A stretch of 64,000 nucleotides of DNA, from positions 19,961 through 83,960 of the forward strand of contig CASICJ010000027.1 of the NCBI GenBank assembly GCA_949373085.1, read 5' to 3'. This DNA is from an uncultured Verrucomicrobiales bacterium (lineage in GTDB: Bacteria; Verrucomicrobiota; Verrucomicrobiia; Verrucomicrobiales; Akkermansiaceae). A program made the translations under genes and the position numbers. The notes beneath the pieces were generated by a model. That model was not told the DNA's origin. It ran no database searches and saw only the letters and a program-made list of their open reading frames with translations. Each line of letters starts with the position of its first letter. Position 1 is the first letter of the stretch. This document shows, piece by piece, positions 42,976-52,044 of this stretch.

Positions 42976-45405
42976 ATGAAATTTATCGTAATTTTTATTG
43001 GACTTGTGTCCGCATGCTTTTGCCACCCTATTGAATTTCACAAAGATCCATTCCGCCAGTTGGAGGAAGTATGGCCAACCCCAACAGAGTCGAGGATAGC
43101 CTCTGGAGCTCCTGGACCCAAATACTGGCAACAACGAGCCGATTACAATCTTAAGGTCACGCTAACTGAAAAAAAGAACCTCCTCACCGGTAATGGACAG
43201 ATTGTCTATCACAACCAATCTCCCCACACCCTGAAGTATATCTGGATGCAACTTGACCGGAACAAATTCACTCCGGGATCCATGGGCCACCAAAGCAGCG
43301 AAGCCCCGCGAATAGGTAAGATGCAATACGATTCATTTGAATCTCTACTCCTGAGGGAAACCTTCGATGGCGGATTTAAAATCACAAAGTTAACAGACGA
43401 TAGTGGTAACAAACTTGAGCACCGGGTTGTCGACACCATGATGAGGGTTGATCTACCCAAGCCACTCAAGCCCGGCGAGAAATTCACCTATCGTATCGAT
43501 TGGCACTACACCATCACCGACTCGCGCACGAGTCGGGGACGTAGCAATATGGAGAAATTTGAAAAAGGTGGGAAAATCTTCGAAATCGCTCAGTGGTATC
43601 CACGTGTTTGTGCCTATACCGATGTGCGGGGGTGGCAAAATAAAGCCTTTCTTGGACGCGGTGAATTCGCGCTCGAGTTTGGAGACTACCAGGTCCAAAT
43701 CACCACTCCAGACAACCATGTCGTCGCATCAACGGGCGAACTCCAAAATGGAGACAAGGTCTTAAAACCAGTTTGGCAGAAACGCCTTAAGGAAGCCGAA
43801 TCTGCCAAAGCTCCAATGTTTATCGTCACGCCGGAGGAAGCTACCAAAAACGAAGAATCAAAATCCAAGGGAACTAAAACGTGGATTTTCAAGGCTAAGA
43901 ACGTCCGGGATTTCGCTTGGGCCTCATCCAAAAAATTTATCTGGGATGCCGTTCAACACAAGCTCACCACAAGCCAGAATCCCGTTTGGGCAATGTCCTA
44001 CTACCCGAACGAGGCCGAGCCGCTTTGGAGCACCTATTCAACCCACTCAATTATTCATACTCTGAATTTCTATTCAAAATACACCTTCGACTATCCCTAC
44101 CCCGTCGCGATTTCCGTCAATGGCCCGGTTTATGGAATGGAGTATCCCATGATCTGCTTCAATGGTCCTCGACCCGAAAAAGATGGCACTTATTCAGAAG
44201 GCACCAAAAACGGGCTCATTTCAGTAGTCATTCACGAAGTAGGGCACAACTGGTTTCCCATGATTGTCAATTCGGATGAGCGGCAATGGAGCTGGATGGA
44301 TGAAGGTCTCAATTCCTTTATCCAAATGCTCGCGGAGCAGGAATGGCGGCACAATTACCCCTCAAGCCCCACCCCCCGCAAAATCATTCGCTACATGACC
44401 AGCGACAACCAGCGGCCTATTATGACCAATTCTGAGTCCATCCTCCAGTTTGGACCAAATGCATACAGCAAACCAGCCACCGGTCTCTCCATACTCCGTG
44501 AAACGATCCTCGGCCGCGAGATCTTTGATGATGCATTCAAGGAATTTAGCACACGCTGGATGTTCAAAAGCCCAGAACCAGCCGACTTCTTCCGGACGAT
44601 GGAAGACGCTGCTGGAGTCGATCTCGATTGGTTTTGGCGCTCTTGGTTTTACACCACGAAGCATGTGGACATCAGCGTCACCGGATTCACCCGACACACA
44701 CTTGACCTCCAAAATCCTGATAAAAAGATGGAGGCTAAAGAGAAAGAGAAAAAAGAAAGTGATAAAAAAAATATTGTCGCCGAGCGCAACCGTGACATTC
44801 CGAAATACGTAAACGAGAACGAAGGCCTAAAAGATTTCTATGACAAAAAGAAGAAGCCAAAAGTTTCAAAAGACGATCGTGAAAAATACAAAAAAATGCT
44901 CGCAGATTTGAAGCCGCAAGAGAAGAGGCTCCTGAAGACAAATAAGCACCTTACGGTAGTAAATTTTGAGAATAAGGGTGGAGCGATCATGCCAATCCTA
45001 GTTCAACTCCACTTCAAAAACGGAAAGAAAGAGTCTCACAAAATCCCAGCCGAAATCTGGAAGAAAAATCACGAGGCTGTCAGCAAGCTGTTCGTCACTC
45101 GCCATCCCGTGGAGAGGGTTCTAATCGACCCAACTGAACAAACTGCTGACGCTGACCAGGAAAACAACCTTTGGCCGCCCCAGATCAAGGAGGAGCTCTT
45201 TACGCTTGAGCGAAAAAACAAAGGCTTTAACAACGACATGAAACGAGCCCAAGAAAAGAAGGTAGCGGAAGACAAAAAAAAGGCGGAAGAGAAAAAGAAA
45301 AAAGAAGCTACTAGAAAGGACGGGAAAAAAGAATCCAATTCCGCAGCAAAGCCTAAGGTTGAAAAAGACGACAACCCTAACAAAAAGATAAAAGCGGAGG
45401 AGTGA
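42976..45405 (+). CDS. Exported M1-family metallopeptidase with Lys-rich tail
   Basis: Zinc aminopeptidase-like protein of 809 residues with a signal peptide (MKFIVIFIGLVSACFC). The catalytic region contains VIHEVGHNWFPMIV (HExxH) and WMDEGLNSFIQML with the third ligand Glu. Upstream, VYGMEYPMICFNGP corresponds to the GxMEN-like exopeptidase motif (here GMEYP), as in bacterial M1 relatives of unknown specificity. Two very Lys/Glu-rich segments are odd: about 578-600, and the last about 60 residues (KKAEEKKKKEATRKDGKK). They suggest a charged tail for surface or cell-wall attachment. Confidence 0.85.
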   Translation: MKFIVIFIGLVSACFCHPIEFHKDPFRQLEEVWPTPTESRIASGAPGPKYWQQRADYNLKVTLTEKKNLLTGNGQIVYHNQSPHTLKYIWMQLDRNKFTPGSMGHQSSEAPRIGKMQYDSFESLLLRETFDGGFKITKLTDDSGNKLEHRVVDTMMRVDLPKPLKPGEKFTYRIDWHYTITDSRTSRGRSNMEKFEKGGKIFEIAQWYPRVCAYTDVRGWQNKAFLGRGEFALEFGDYQVQITTPDNHVVASTGELQNGDKVLKPVWQKRLKEAESAKAPMFIVTPEEATKNEESKSKGTKTWIFKAKNVRDFAWASSKKFIWDAVQHKLTTSQNPVWAMSYYPNEAEPLWSTYSTHSIIHTLNFYSKYTFDYPYPVAISVNGPVYGMEYPMICFNGPRPEKDGTYSEGTKNGLISVVIHEVGHNWFPMIVNSDERQWSWMDEGLNSFIQMLAEQEWRHNYPSSPTPRKIIRYMTSDNQRPIMTNSESILQFGPNAYSKPATGLSILRETILGREIFDDAFKEFSTRWMFKSPEPADFFRTMEDAAGVDLDWFWRSWFYTTKHVDISVTGFTRHTLDLQNPDKKMEAKEKEKKESDKKNIVAERNRDIPKYVNENEGLKDFYDKKKKPKVSKDDREKYKKMLADLKPQEKRLLKTNKHLTVVNFENKGGAIMPILVQLHFKNGKKESHKIPAEIWKKNHEAVSKLFVTRHPVERVLIDPTEQTADADQENNLWPPQIKEELFTLERKNKGFNNDMKRAQEKKVAEDKKKAEEKKKKEATRKDGKKESNSAAKPKVEKDDNPNKKIKAEE

Positions 45406-45432
45406 TTGGCATCATCAATGGGACTTCGCAAC

Positions 45433-47109
45433 CTACTCGGAACGAAGCTTGATCGCTTCGCAAACTGCTGGAAATAGTTGTTTCTTACGAGAAACAACAC
45501 CCGGGGCAGAGAATTCGTTCACTCCGCTACGAGTGAAAGGAAGTTGAGAAAGCAGCTCTTCCCGTCCCACCGCAAGCAAAACACTATCGTGTCGTCGAAT
45601 GTCTGTCACCAAGATCGCGCAAAGTTCGTAACGATTTTCGTGACGTAACCTTCCAAGTTCTTCGAGAAGCTCTTCCTGCCTTTTGGAAAGCCCTTTAAAA
45701 CTAGTTTCCTCTACCTGCGATAGACTGAGGAACACTCCATCTTCGTTGAATTCCTTCCGATCAGTCCCCACGATCGCCTGTGCATCTGCATGCAGAAGCA
45801 AGGAACCAGATGCGAAAAACGCTTCGGCAAATTCATCTGCATCCACTCCGGCTAGCTCGGAGAGCCAAAGAAGCATATCACGATCAACATCAGTGGTTGT
45901 AGGCGAGGTCAAATTAAGAGTATCAGAAACCAAACCTGCGCAAAGACAAAGGGCAACAGCGGATTCAGGCTCTAGCCCCCTTTCACGAAATCTTCTTGCC
46001 ACAATCGTGGAAGAACTCCCGACTGGTTCATTGATAAATCGAACGGGGTCGCGAGTGACGAGATCACCTGAAAGCCGATGGTGATCAATAATCTCTATGA
46101 CCTTCGCTTCTTCGACTCCATTGACGGCCTGCGAAAACTCGTTGTGATCCACCAGCGAAAGCGACGTTCGCGGAGGATCAACAAGATCCGATTTCGAAAA
46201 AACCCCCATCAACCTTCGAGTGCCAACTTCAACAACCGGAAAAAGATCCTGTGAAGACGCGGCAACCTTTCCACTGAAACGACTCACAATCTCATTGGAT
46301 GCCAGCGCCATAAAATCGTCGCTAATAATATTTCTGACCTTCCTAGCACAGAGAGCTAGCTTAACAGTCGTCGCAGTATCGTGGGGACTACACAGAATGA
46401 TCATTCCCTTTTCCTTGGCTTGGCATACAACCTCCTCATCCGGCTTGTGACCACCTGTTACAATCAAGGCCCTCGCCCCATAATCAAGAGCTTGCTTATG
46501 CACGAAGGGACGATCACCACAAATCACAAGATATTTACTGACCAGCTCCTCTTCCCTGGCAGCTTCAAGACGACGACCCATCGTATCTTGACTGGAAGCT
46601 CCCACCATCATAATCAGCTCCTCTTCGTCGGAAGGTGGACTAGCCCCACAATCCTCGGAAGCCCCCAAAGTCGCTCCAATATTTTCTAAGCTAGCATGAA
46701 GCAGCTTTACGTTCCGCCCATCGGTCGCCGGAGGTAGAAGAAGCTGTAATAAGTCAAGAAAGTGCAAAAGGCCCCTCACTCCCCCACCATTATTTAAGAC
46801 CGGAACGGCTCGAACACCATGATCCACCATCAGGCGGTAGGCCATGAGAAAGGTGTCGTCCTGCCTTACCGCAACCACCGTTTTGCGACAAATCGAACCG
46901 GCGGTCGGACGAACATCATCCACCAATACCGGAGGCTCAAGCCCAGCCTGTTCGAGAACAATTTTAACCCGTGGGGGAACTTCACCACAACGAGCCGCTA
47001 CCGCCTCTGAATCGCCCGTCGCACGCAGATAAGCTGCATGGCCGATCGCAGCACAAATAGCATCTGCATCAGGATTCCGGTGTCCCAGCACAAACCAGGA
47101 CTGCTTCAT
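45433..47109 (-). CDS. Family II inorganic pyrophosphatase with CBS and DRTGG domains
   Basis: Hydrolyses pyrophosphate using Mn/Co; the CBS domains normally bind adenine nucleotides and regulate activity. The DHH motifs are FVLGHRNPDADAICAAIG near the N-terminus and VIEIIDHHRLSG in the middle, with VGSSSTIVARRF. The insert between them holds CBS (about 65-120), DRTGG (about 180-290) and a second CBS (about 290-330; VSRFSGKVAASSQDLFPVVEV). A DHHA2 domain closes the protein (FNEDGVFLSLSQVEE). I use the Met of MKQSWFVLGHRNPDAD (47109). Length about 558, as for CBS-PPases. Confidence 0.9.
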   Translation of the reverse strand: MKQSWFVLGHRNPDADAICAAIGHAAYLRATGDSEAVAARCGEVPPRVKIVLEQAGLEPPVLVDDVRPTAGSICRKTVVAVRQDDTFLMAYRLMVDHGVRAVPVLNNGGGVRGLLHFLDLLQLLLPPATDGRNVKLLHASLENIGATLGASEDCGASPPSDEEELIMMVGASSQDTMGRRLEAAREEELVSKYLVICGDRPFVHKQALDYGARALIVTGGHKPDEEVVCQAKEKGMIILCSPHDTATTVKLALCARKVRNIISDDFMALASNEIVSRFSGKVAASSQDLFPVVEVGTRRLMGVFSKSDLVDPPRTSLSLVDHNEFSQAVNGVEEAKVIEIIDHHRLSGDLVTRDPVRFINEPVGSSSTIVARRFRERGLEPESAVALCLCAGLVSDTLNLTSPTTTDVDRDMLLWLSELAGVDADEFAEAFFASGSLLLHADAQAIVGTDRKEFNEDGVFLSLSQVEETSFKGLSKRQEELLEELGRLRHENRYELCAILVTDIRRHDSVLLAVGREELLSQLPFTRSGVNEFSAPGVVSRKKQLFPAVCEAIKLRSE

Positions 47110-47116
47110 GATTCGC

Positions 47117-47725
47117 TCAATAGCCACGCCAAGCGGTCAGTCCGAGAGTCATAAATACTAGGCCAAGAGCTAACCCACCAAGTGCAAGTCCACGCCAACG
47201 AGAATCTAAAGCGGTAAGCCAATTGATCCCATCTCGAAAGAGGTAAGGCATCCCGACAAAATAAAGCCCCATGATGATCATGAGGTAGCAAAATGTAGGC
47301 ATCAAGAACTGCAGCGGAGCCTCCTTAAAATCGGAAGCATAAAGAAGTGGAGCAGAAGCCATTAATAGACAGAGTCCCAAGCCACGAACAAAGAGAAATT
47401 CACGCACAAAAAAGATCATCCCAAGGCAAAACAAGGGAACCCCGAACATGAGGTATGTCTTTACCTTGTTAAATTCTCCGAGATCCATACTGATTGCTGA
47501 AAAAATCCCTTTGTCAGGTGGCGCGACTAGCAACCAAAACCAAACCATTCCAAAACCAATAAAATAGGTTCCGAGATCCGCATTGCGTGGCAGCTTTTTG
47601 GCGATTCTTTTTGAAGCATCCGCTTTCAAAAACATTAAACCGTAAACTACGACCAAAATAATTCCCAGAACCAAGCCGGCGGTTCCGAGCGAGATTTCTT
47701 GGTAAGGATGGGGGCCTTCCTTCAT
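47117..47725 (-). CDS. Polytopic membrane protein, unknown
   Basis: The 202-residue protein has about six hydrophobic segments (GLVLGIILVVVYGLMFL; YFIGFGMVWFWLLVA; YLMFGVPLFCLGMIFFV and others) and no recognised motif. It sits between miaB and the CBS-pyrophosphatase on the same strand, 7 nt before the latter, so it is probably in that operon. Confidence 0.6.
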   Translation of the reverse strand: MKEGPHPYQEISLGTAGLVLGIILVVVYGLMFLKADASKRIAKKLPRNADLGTYFIGFGMVWFWLLVAPPDKGIFSAISMDLGEFNKVKTYLMFGVPLFCLGMIFFVREFLFVRGLGLCLLMASAPLLYASDFKEAPLQFLMPTFCYLMIIMGLYFVGMPYLFRDGINWLTALDSRWRGLALGGLALGLVFMTLGLTAWRGY

Positions 47726-47779
47726 GCGCCGTAAAACTAGATTCCCCTATCCAGTGGTAAAGGCTTAAATCAGGACTGC

Positions 47780-49210
47780 CTAAAGAATCTCAGGCGTTCC
47801 ATAGAGTGTGTAGCCAGTTGAATCTTCAATCCTGACGTCAAGGAGCTGTCCGGCCATTCTTTTTGCGTCACCATCAAAGATAACAATCTTGTTCTGGCTC
47901 GTTCGGCCACTAAGTCGCTCTTTATTCGTTTTACTTGGCCCTTCGCAGAGCACTTGTTGAACAGTTCCAATCAATTTTTCGTTTTTCGATGTAGTCAATT
48001 CCCCTTGGATTCGCAGTAAGATCTGATTGCGTTCCTCTTTCACCTTATCGCTCAGTTGCTCGTCCATTTCGGCGGCCGGAGTATCTTTCCTTTTTGAATA
48101 ACGGAAGATGAAGCTGTTATCGAAACCAATTCGTTTCATACAGGCTACCGTCTCCTCAAAATCTTCCTCGCTCTCCCCAGGAAACCCTACGATAATATCT
48201 GTGGTAATTGCGAGATCCGGACGCGCAGCCTGCATCTTCTCGCAGATCGTAAGAAACTTTTCGTTTTTATACGGTCGCCGCATCTTTTTGAGAATTCGAT
48301 CACTTCCGCTCTGCATCGGAAAGTGAATATGTGAACAAAGCTTCGGCAAATAGGTGAAAGCCTCTACCAAATCATCGCGGTAACCGATGGGATGCGGACT
48401 GGTAAAGCGGATCCTTTCGAGCCCCTCGATCTCGTGCACCGCTTCCAAAAGTTGTACGAATGGAGATTTACCATCCACCTTTGGAAACTCGGTCCGACCA
48501 TAAAGATTTACAATTTGCCCCAGCAAAGTGACCTCTCTCACACCCTTGCCTACGAGCTTCTCCACTTCACTAACAATATCGGGAATCGGTCTTCCCCTTT
48601 CCTTTCCTCGTGTATCGGGCACAATACAAAACGAACACCGCATGTTACACCCTTGCATAATACTAACGAAGGAAGTTGCCTGCTGACCCTCTCGAGGAAC
48701 ATGGTCTCTTATCGTATTTTGACTGCCCTCTTCCTCTTCAGTGTCGACCATCCTGGCAGAGATGATTCGATCCTGATTAATCTTAACAATCTCATCCTCG
48801 ACCCGTCCCGTGACCATTTCCACCCCGACCTCGTCCATACGTGTCTTCAGACGACGATTTAAGATACTGTCCACATAGTCGAAAACGCGGTGATACTTTT
48901 GCGTTCCCACAACTAAGTCAAGGTGAGGCACCCGGTCAAAAAGCTCTGATCCTCGGCTCTGGGCCATGCAACCCATGAAGCCATAGACAACATGATCTCG
49001 GCTTTCGCGGTATTTTCCCATCATCCCCATTTTGCCCAAAGCCTTTTGCTCCGCTTGATCGCGGACACTACAGGTATTGACCAGGATCGCATCAGCATCC
49101 TGTTCTTTGGGGGTGAGAGTGTAACCTCGCTCGGCAAACGTCTGAGCAACCTGCTCAGAATCCCGCTCGTTCATCTGTCACCCGTAGGTTTTAATAAAGA
49201 CCTTTGGCAT
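47780..49210 (-). CDS. miaB: tRNA methylthiotransferase MiaB with in-frame TGA at first Fe-S Cys (candidate selenoprotein)
   Basis: Radical-SAM enzyme that adds 2-methylthio to i6A37 of tRNAs. The tracked ORF starts at internal MNERDSEQ (49174), but the frame continues upstream as MPKVFIKTYG-TGA-QMNERDSE from ATG 49210. MiaB proteins read KTYGCQMN there, so TGA (49178-49180) replaces the first of three Cys ligands of the auxiliary cluster (others: NTCSVR, GFMGCMAQ). The radical-SAM motif GCNMRCSFC and the C-terminal TRAM region are intact. A hairpin right after the TGA fits a bacterial SECIS. With read-through the protein is 476 residues, normal length; with the internal start it would lack an essential ligand. 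Alternatives: point mutation or sequencing error. Confidence 0.88.
49142..49158 (-). promoter_or_regulatory. SECIS-like hairpin downstream of the miaB TGA
   Basis: On the coding strand CTGAGCA-GGT-TGCTCAG forms a perfect 7-bp stem with a GGT loop. The loop begins 26 nt after the TGA, inside the 16-37 nt window used for bacterial SECIS elements, and starts with G as required. The stem top GCA-GGT-TGC resembles the GGU-containing loop of E. coli fdhF. Confidence 0.55.
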
Positions 49211-49488
49211 CGGGCACATCGCTTAGCCGTCATTGTCGACTTTGCCAATCCCCAATTCAGCCAATGGGGTCTCGGAACCTGCAAGTCGATTTCCAATAAT
49301 CTTTTAAATTCAAAAACGACCAACAAATAAACGAATGATTATTACATCCAGGAAGGCGCTGATTCAGCTCTCTCAACCGCTCAGAAACTGCATCTCTAGA
49401 AAATTCACTCCCTAGCTTGATTACCTTTCCCCAATCGCCCTAGATTTTAGGTTTCGCGAATATTTAGAATTCTGTATAGTCCGGTGCG
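49211..49488. other. Divergent intergenic region miaB-xerC
   Basis: About 280 nt between divergently transcribed genes; promoters for both are expected here. No further gene or clear structure seen. Confidence 0.3.
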
Positions 49489-50388
49489 GTGAATTTTCAT
49501 ACTGACAGCGAAGTCGATGCTTTCATCGACTTCATGACCACTGAGAAAAACTCTTCTCCTAAGACGCTCGAGAACTACACTCTCGCGCTTCAACTCTTTC
49601 AATTATGGCTTGGCGATCAGTTTTCAAAATGGCGCGATCTTACCTCTGACCACTTTCGCTCCTATCTTTTCCAACTACAAAAAGACGGCCTGGCTCGAAG
49701 CACAGTGCGCCTCCGTTTCGCAGCCTACCGCTCGTTTTATAAATTTCTCGTCCATCGCCGTGGCTACCCAAACAGCCCAGTCGCCGAGGTCGAACTTCCA
49801 AAAGCTGACAAGGCTCTACCCGTTGTTCTGACCTTAACCCAAATTGAAGAACTTCTTGAACTCCCGATGAAATCAGAACTTCAAGGCCAAGCGCCAGTTT
49901 GGATGCGTGAGCGTGACGCCGCCATCCTAGAGTTATTTTATTCCACCGGTCTTCGTCTCGCCGAACTCGCCTCGCTCGATGTAAACGATATTGATTCCGT
50001 CAACGAATCAGTTCGGGTCATTGGAAAAGGATCAAAAGAGCGACTGGTCCCGATTGGTTCACATGCCATGAAAGCGATGCAAAAATACCAAAGTGTCGCT
50101 GAAGTTCAAAAAGGCCCTCTATTCGTTTCAAAGCTTCGTAAAAGGATCTCTACTCGCTCAATAAATTCGGTTCTTAAAAAGTATCTAGTTCAGTCGAGCA
50201 TCCCTTTTAACGTCACACCTCATAAGTTGAGACATTCTTTCGCAACTCACCTTCTGGACCATGGAGCTGATCTCCGTTCAGTCCAATCCCTCTTAGGCCA
50301 CGCCTCGCTTTCGACTACGCAAATCTACACTCACGTGACCAAAGAACGCCTTCGGGAAGCTTATAACTCAGCTCATCCAAGGGCTTAG
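49489..50388 (+). CDS. xerC: Tyrosine recombinase XerC
   Basis: Resolves chromosome dimers at dif with its XerD partner. The 299-residue protein has the SAM-like N-terminal domain (FIDFMTTEKNSSPKTLENYTLALQLFQLWL) and a complete catalytic set: Arg in STGLRLAELASLD, Lys in GKGSKERLVPI, HKLRHSFATHLL, LLGHASLSTTQIYTH with His and the nucleophile Tyr. It starts at GTG 49489, the only start before the domain. It is a single gene; unlike the island integrase it is complete, and belongs to the core Xer group. Confidence 0.92.
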   Translation: MNFHTDSEVDAFIDFMTTEKNSSPKTLENYTLALQLFQLWLGDQFSKWRDLTSDHFRSYLFQLQKDGLARSTVRLRFAAYRSFYKFLVHRRGYPNSPVAEVELPKADKALPVVLTLTQIEELLELPMKSELQGQAPVWMRERDAAILELFYSTGLRLAELASLDVNDIDSVNESVRVIGKGSKERLVPIGSHAMKAMQKYQSVAEVQKGPLFVSKLRKRISTRSINSVLKKYLVQSSIPFNVTPHKLRHSFATHLLDHGADLRSVQSLLGHASLSTTQIYTHVTKERLREAYNSAHPRA

Positions 50389-50399
50389 CAAACTAAGTT

Positions 50400-50981
50400 T
50401 CAATCCGGAAGCAGCGGATTGAGGTCTTCTATCCACTCGGTAGCATATTCGTTTTCTGGATCAATTTCCAAGACCTTATCAAATGCCGTCTTTGCCTCGG
50501 AAAACCGTCGCTGGCTGGCTAAGTAAAAGCCAAGACTGGAATAAGCTTCATCTTGTACACACTGATATTTCAATCCCTCCCGCACCAAATACTCGGCCTT
50601 GGCAGGTTCTCCCTGATGAAAGGCCATATTAGCTGCCATCAAGAGTAATTCGCCCCGTGTCGTATTCTGCTCGTGGGCGAGGCGATAGTGCTTTTCCGCA
50701 TCTCTAAACTCACCTTTTTTCTCGTGGAGAGTCGCGAGATTAAAAAAGAGCAATTCCTGTGACTCCGCCTCATCACACAAATCCGTCACGCGAAGCAAAG
50801 TAGCTTCTGCTTGCGCAAAATTCCCAAAATCAATCAGATCGGTTACATACAAAAGGGTCGACATAACATTCTCAACATCCTCTTGGGTGAGAATCTCCTC
50901 GTAGATCACACAGGCGCTCGCAACCTGATCTGCTTCACGGGCTTCTTCGAGCACTTCATAAAGTTCCTCAATTTCAGACAT
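50400..50981 (-). CDS. TPR protein
   Basis: From MSEIEELYEVLEEAREAD (50981), 193 residues of tetratricopeptide-type helices: QELLFFNLATLHEKKGEFRDAEKHYRLAHEQN and DEAYSSLGFYLASQRRFSEAKTAFDKVLEIDPENEYA. It follows the prenyltransferase-like gene by 10 nt, the last gene of a three-gene unit with the giant DUF4175-like protein. It probably acts as a protein-interaction adaptor. Confidence 0.75.
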   Translation of the reverse strand: MSEIEELYEVLEEAREADQVASACVIYEEILTQEDVENVMSTLLYVTDLIDFGNFAQAEATLLRVTDLCDEAESQELLFFNLATLHEKKGEFRDAEKHYRLAHEQNTTRGELLLMAANMAFHQGEPAKAEYLVREGLKYQCVQDEAYSSLGFYLASQRRFSEAKTAFDKVLEIDPENEYATEWIEDLNPLLPD

Positions 50982-50991
50982 GGCAGAAAAA

Positions 50992-52044
50992 CTACTCTTC
51001 ATCCACCGTCTCGTCACGCTGGTAAATCGGCAACTGACGATAAGGAACCGTAAAAGCAAGTGTCATCATCGCAGTTCCATAAACCTGACCTGCCTCTCGG
51101 CTATACCATGAACCATCATCTTTTTGCTTTTTTAGGTACGTCTCATACATCCAGTCAGCATAAGTCTCCCAATATTTTCCCCCAAGCTGAAACATGGCCT
51201 GAGCGTTGTAGTAATTTCCGTAGAATTCAAACTGAGCTCCTTCCAGCGCCCGAAAACTCTCAAGAATGTAATCAGCCGCCTTGATCGTCGACGGCTTGCC
51301 ATGTTCTCCACAAAGCTCAAGACAAAGAAGCCCCATTCCAGTCAGGGAATTCTTGGAGTTATGGGGAGAAGAATACCCAAAGTGACCGTTCTTCTCCGAG
51401 AAGTTCCCGTAGAGATAAGCAACCGCGTCTGCGATAGCCTTGTCCGGAACATCCGCCCCATTAAGTTTCGCAGAGCGCAGCGCCATCAGAGCCCAACCAC
51501 TGCATGAAGTATCTGAATCCCGCGAATTAGGATGATAACGCCAACCACCTTTGTGACGCGATGACTTTTGCACCGCCTGAGCACGTAGAATTAAAGCTAA
51601 TGCTCGAGGAAGACTTCCATTAATTTTCTTTTGGCGATCCGGGTCCACCATCCCTGAAACTTCAGATAGGAAAAGTGTAGCGATATTGTGGCCATACATG
51701 GGACCACTACCGTATTGCCCCCCTGTATAAAGCCCTTCACGGTTTTGTCGCCCAATCAAGAAATCGATAATCTTATTCAGCGGGTCCGCATAAGGACCTT
51801 CCGTAGGCAGATGCCCACGAGACAAAAAAGCCATCCCCGCGAGGGCTGGAATTCCGCAGGAATTCCCATAACTCCCCGGGTAGCTACCATCATTTAGCAG
51901 CGAACGGGCCAAATAATTTAGACCTCGATCGACCGATGGATCAACCTTGTCCTTCCAATTAGCGAAAACGGTTGGGGTAACTTCTTGTCCTGACGCGATT
52001 ACAACGAGAAAGGCTCCTAAGATGAGTGAGAAAATCTTTTTCAT
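50992..52044 (-). CDS. Exported prenyltransferase/squalene-oxidase repeat protein
   Basis: The 350-residue protein has a signal peptide (MKKIFSLILGAFLVVIASG) and an alpha/alpha toroid built of repeats such as RGLNYLARSLLNDGSYPGSYGN, AIADAVAYLYGNFSEKNGHFGY and YLKKQKDDGSWYSREAGQVYGTAMMTLAF. These resemble prenyltransferase/squalene cyclase repeats. No DxDD cyclase motif is seen, so an enzymatic role is doubtful. Such exported toroid proteins recur beside DUF4175/VWA clusters in Planctomycetes and Verrucomicrobia. It overlaps the giant protein gene by 4 nt. Confidence 0.8.
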   Translation of the reverse strand: MKKIFSLILGAFLVVIASGQEVTPTVFANWKDKVDPSVDRGLNYLARSLLNDGSYPGSYGNSCGIPALAGMAFLSRGHLPTEGPYADPLNKIIDFLIGRQNREGLYTGGQYGSGPMYGHNIATLFLSEVSGMVDPDRQKKINGSLPRALALILRAQAVQKSSRHKGGWRYHPNSRDSDTSCSGWALMALRSAKLNGADVPDKAIADAVAYLYGNFSEKNGHFGYSSPHNSKNSLTGMGLLCLELCGEHGKPSTIKAADYILESFRALEGAQFEFYGNYYNAQAMFQLGGKYWETYADWMYETYLKKQKDDGSWYSREAGQVYGTAMMTLAFTVPYRQLPIYQRDETVDEE

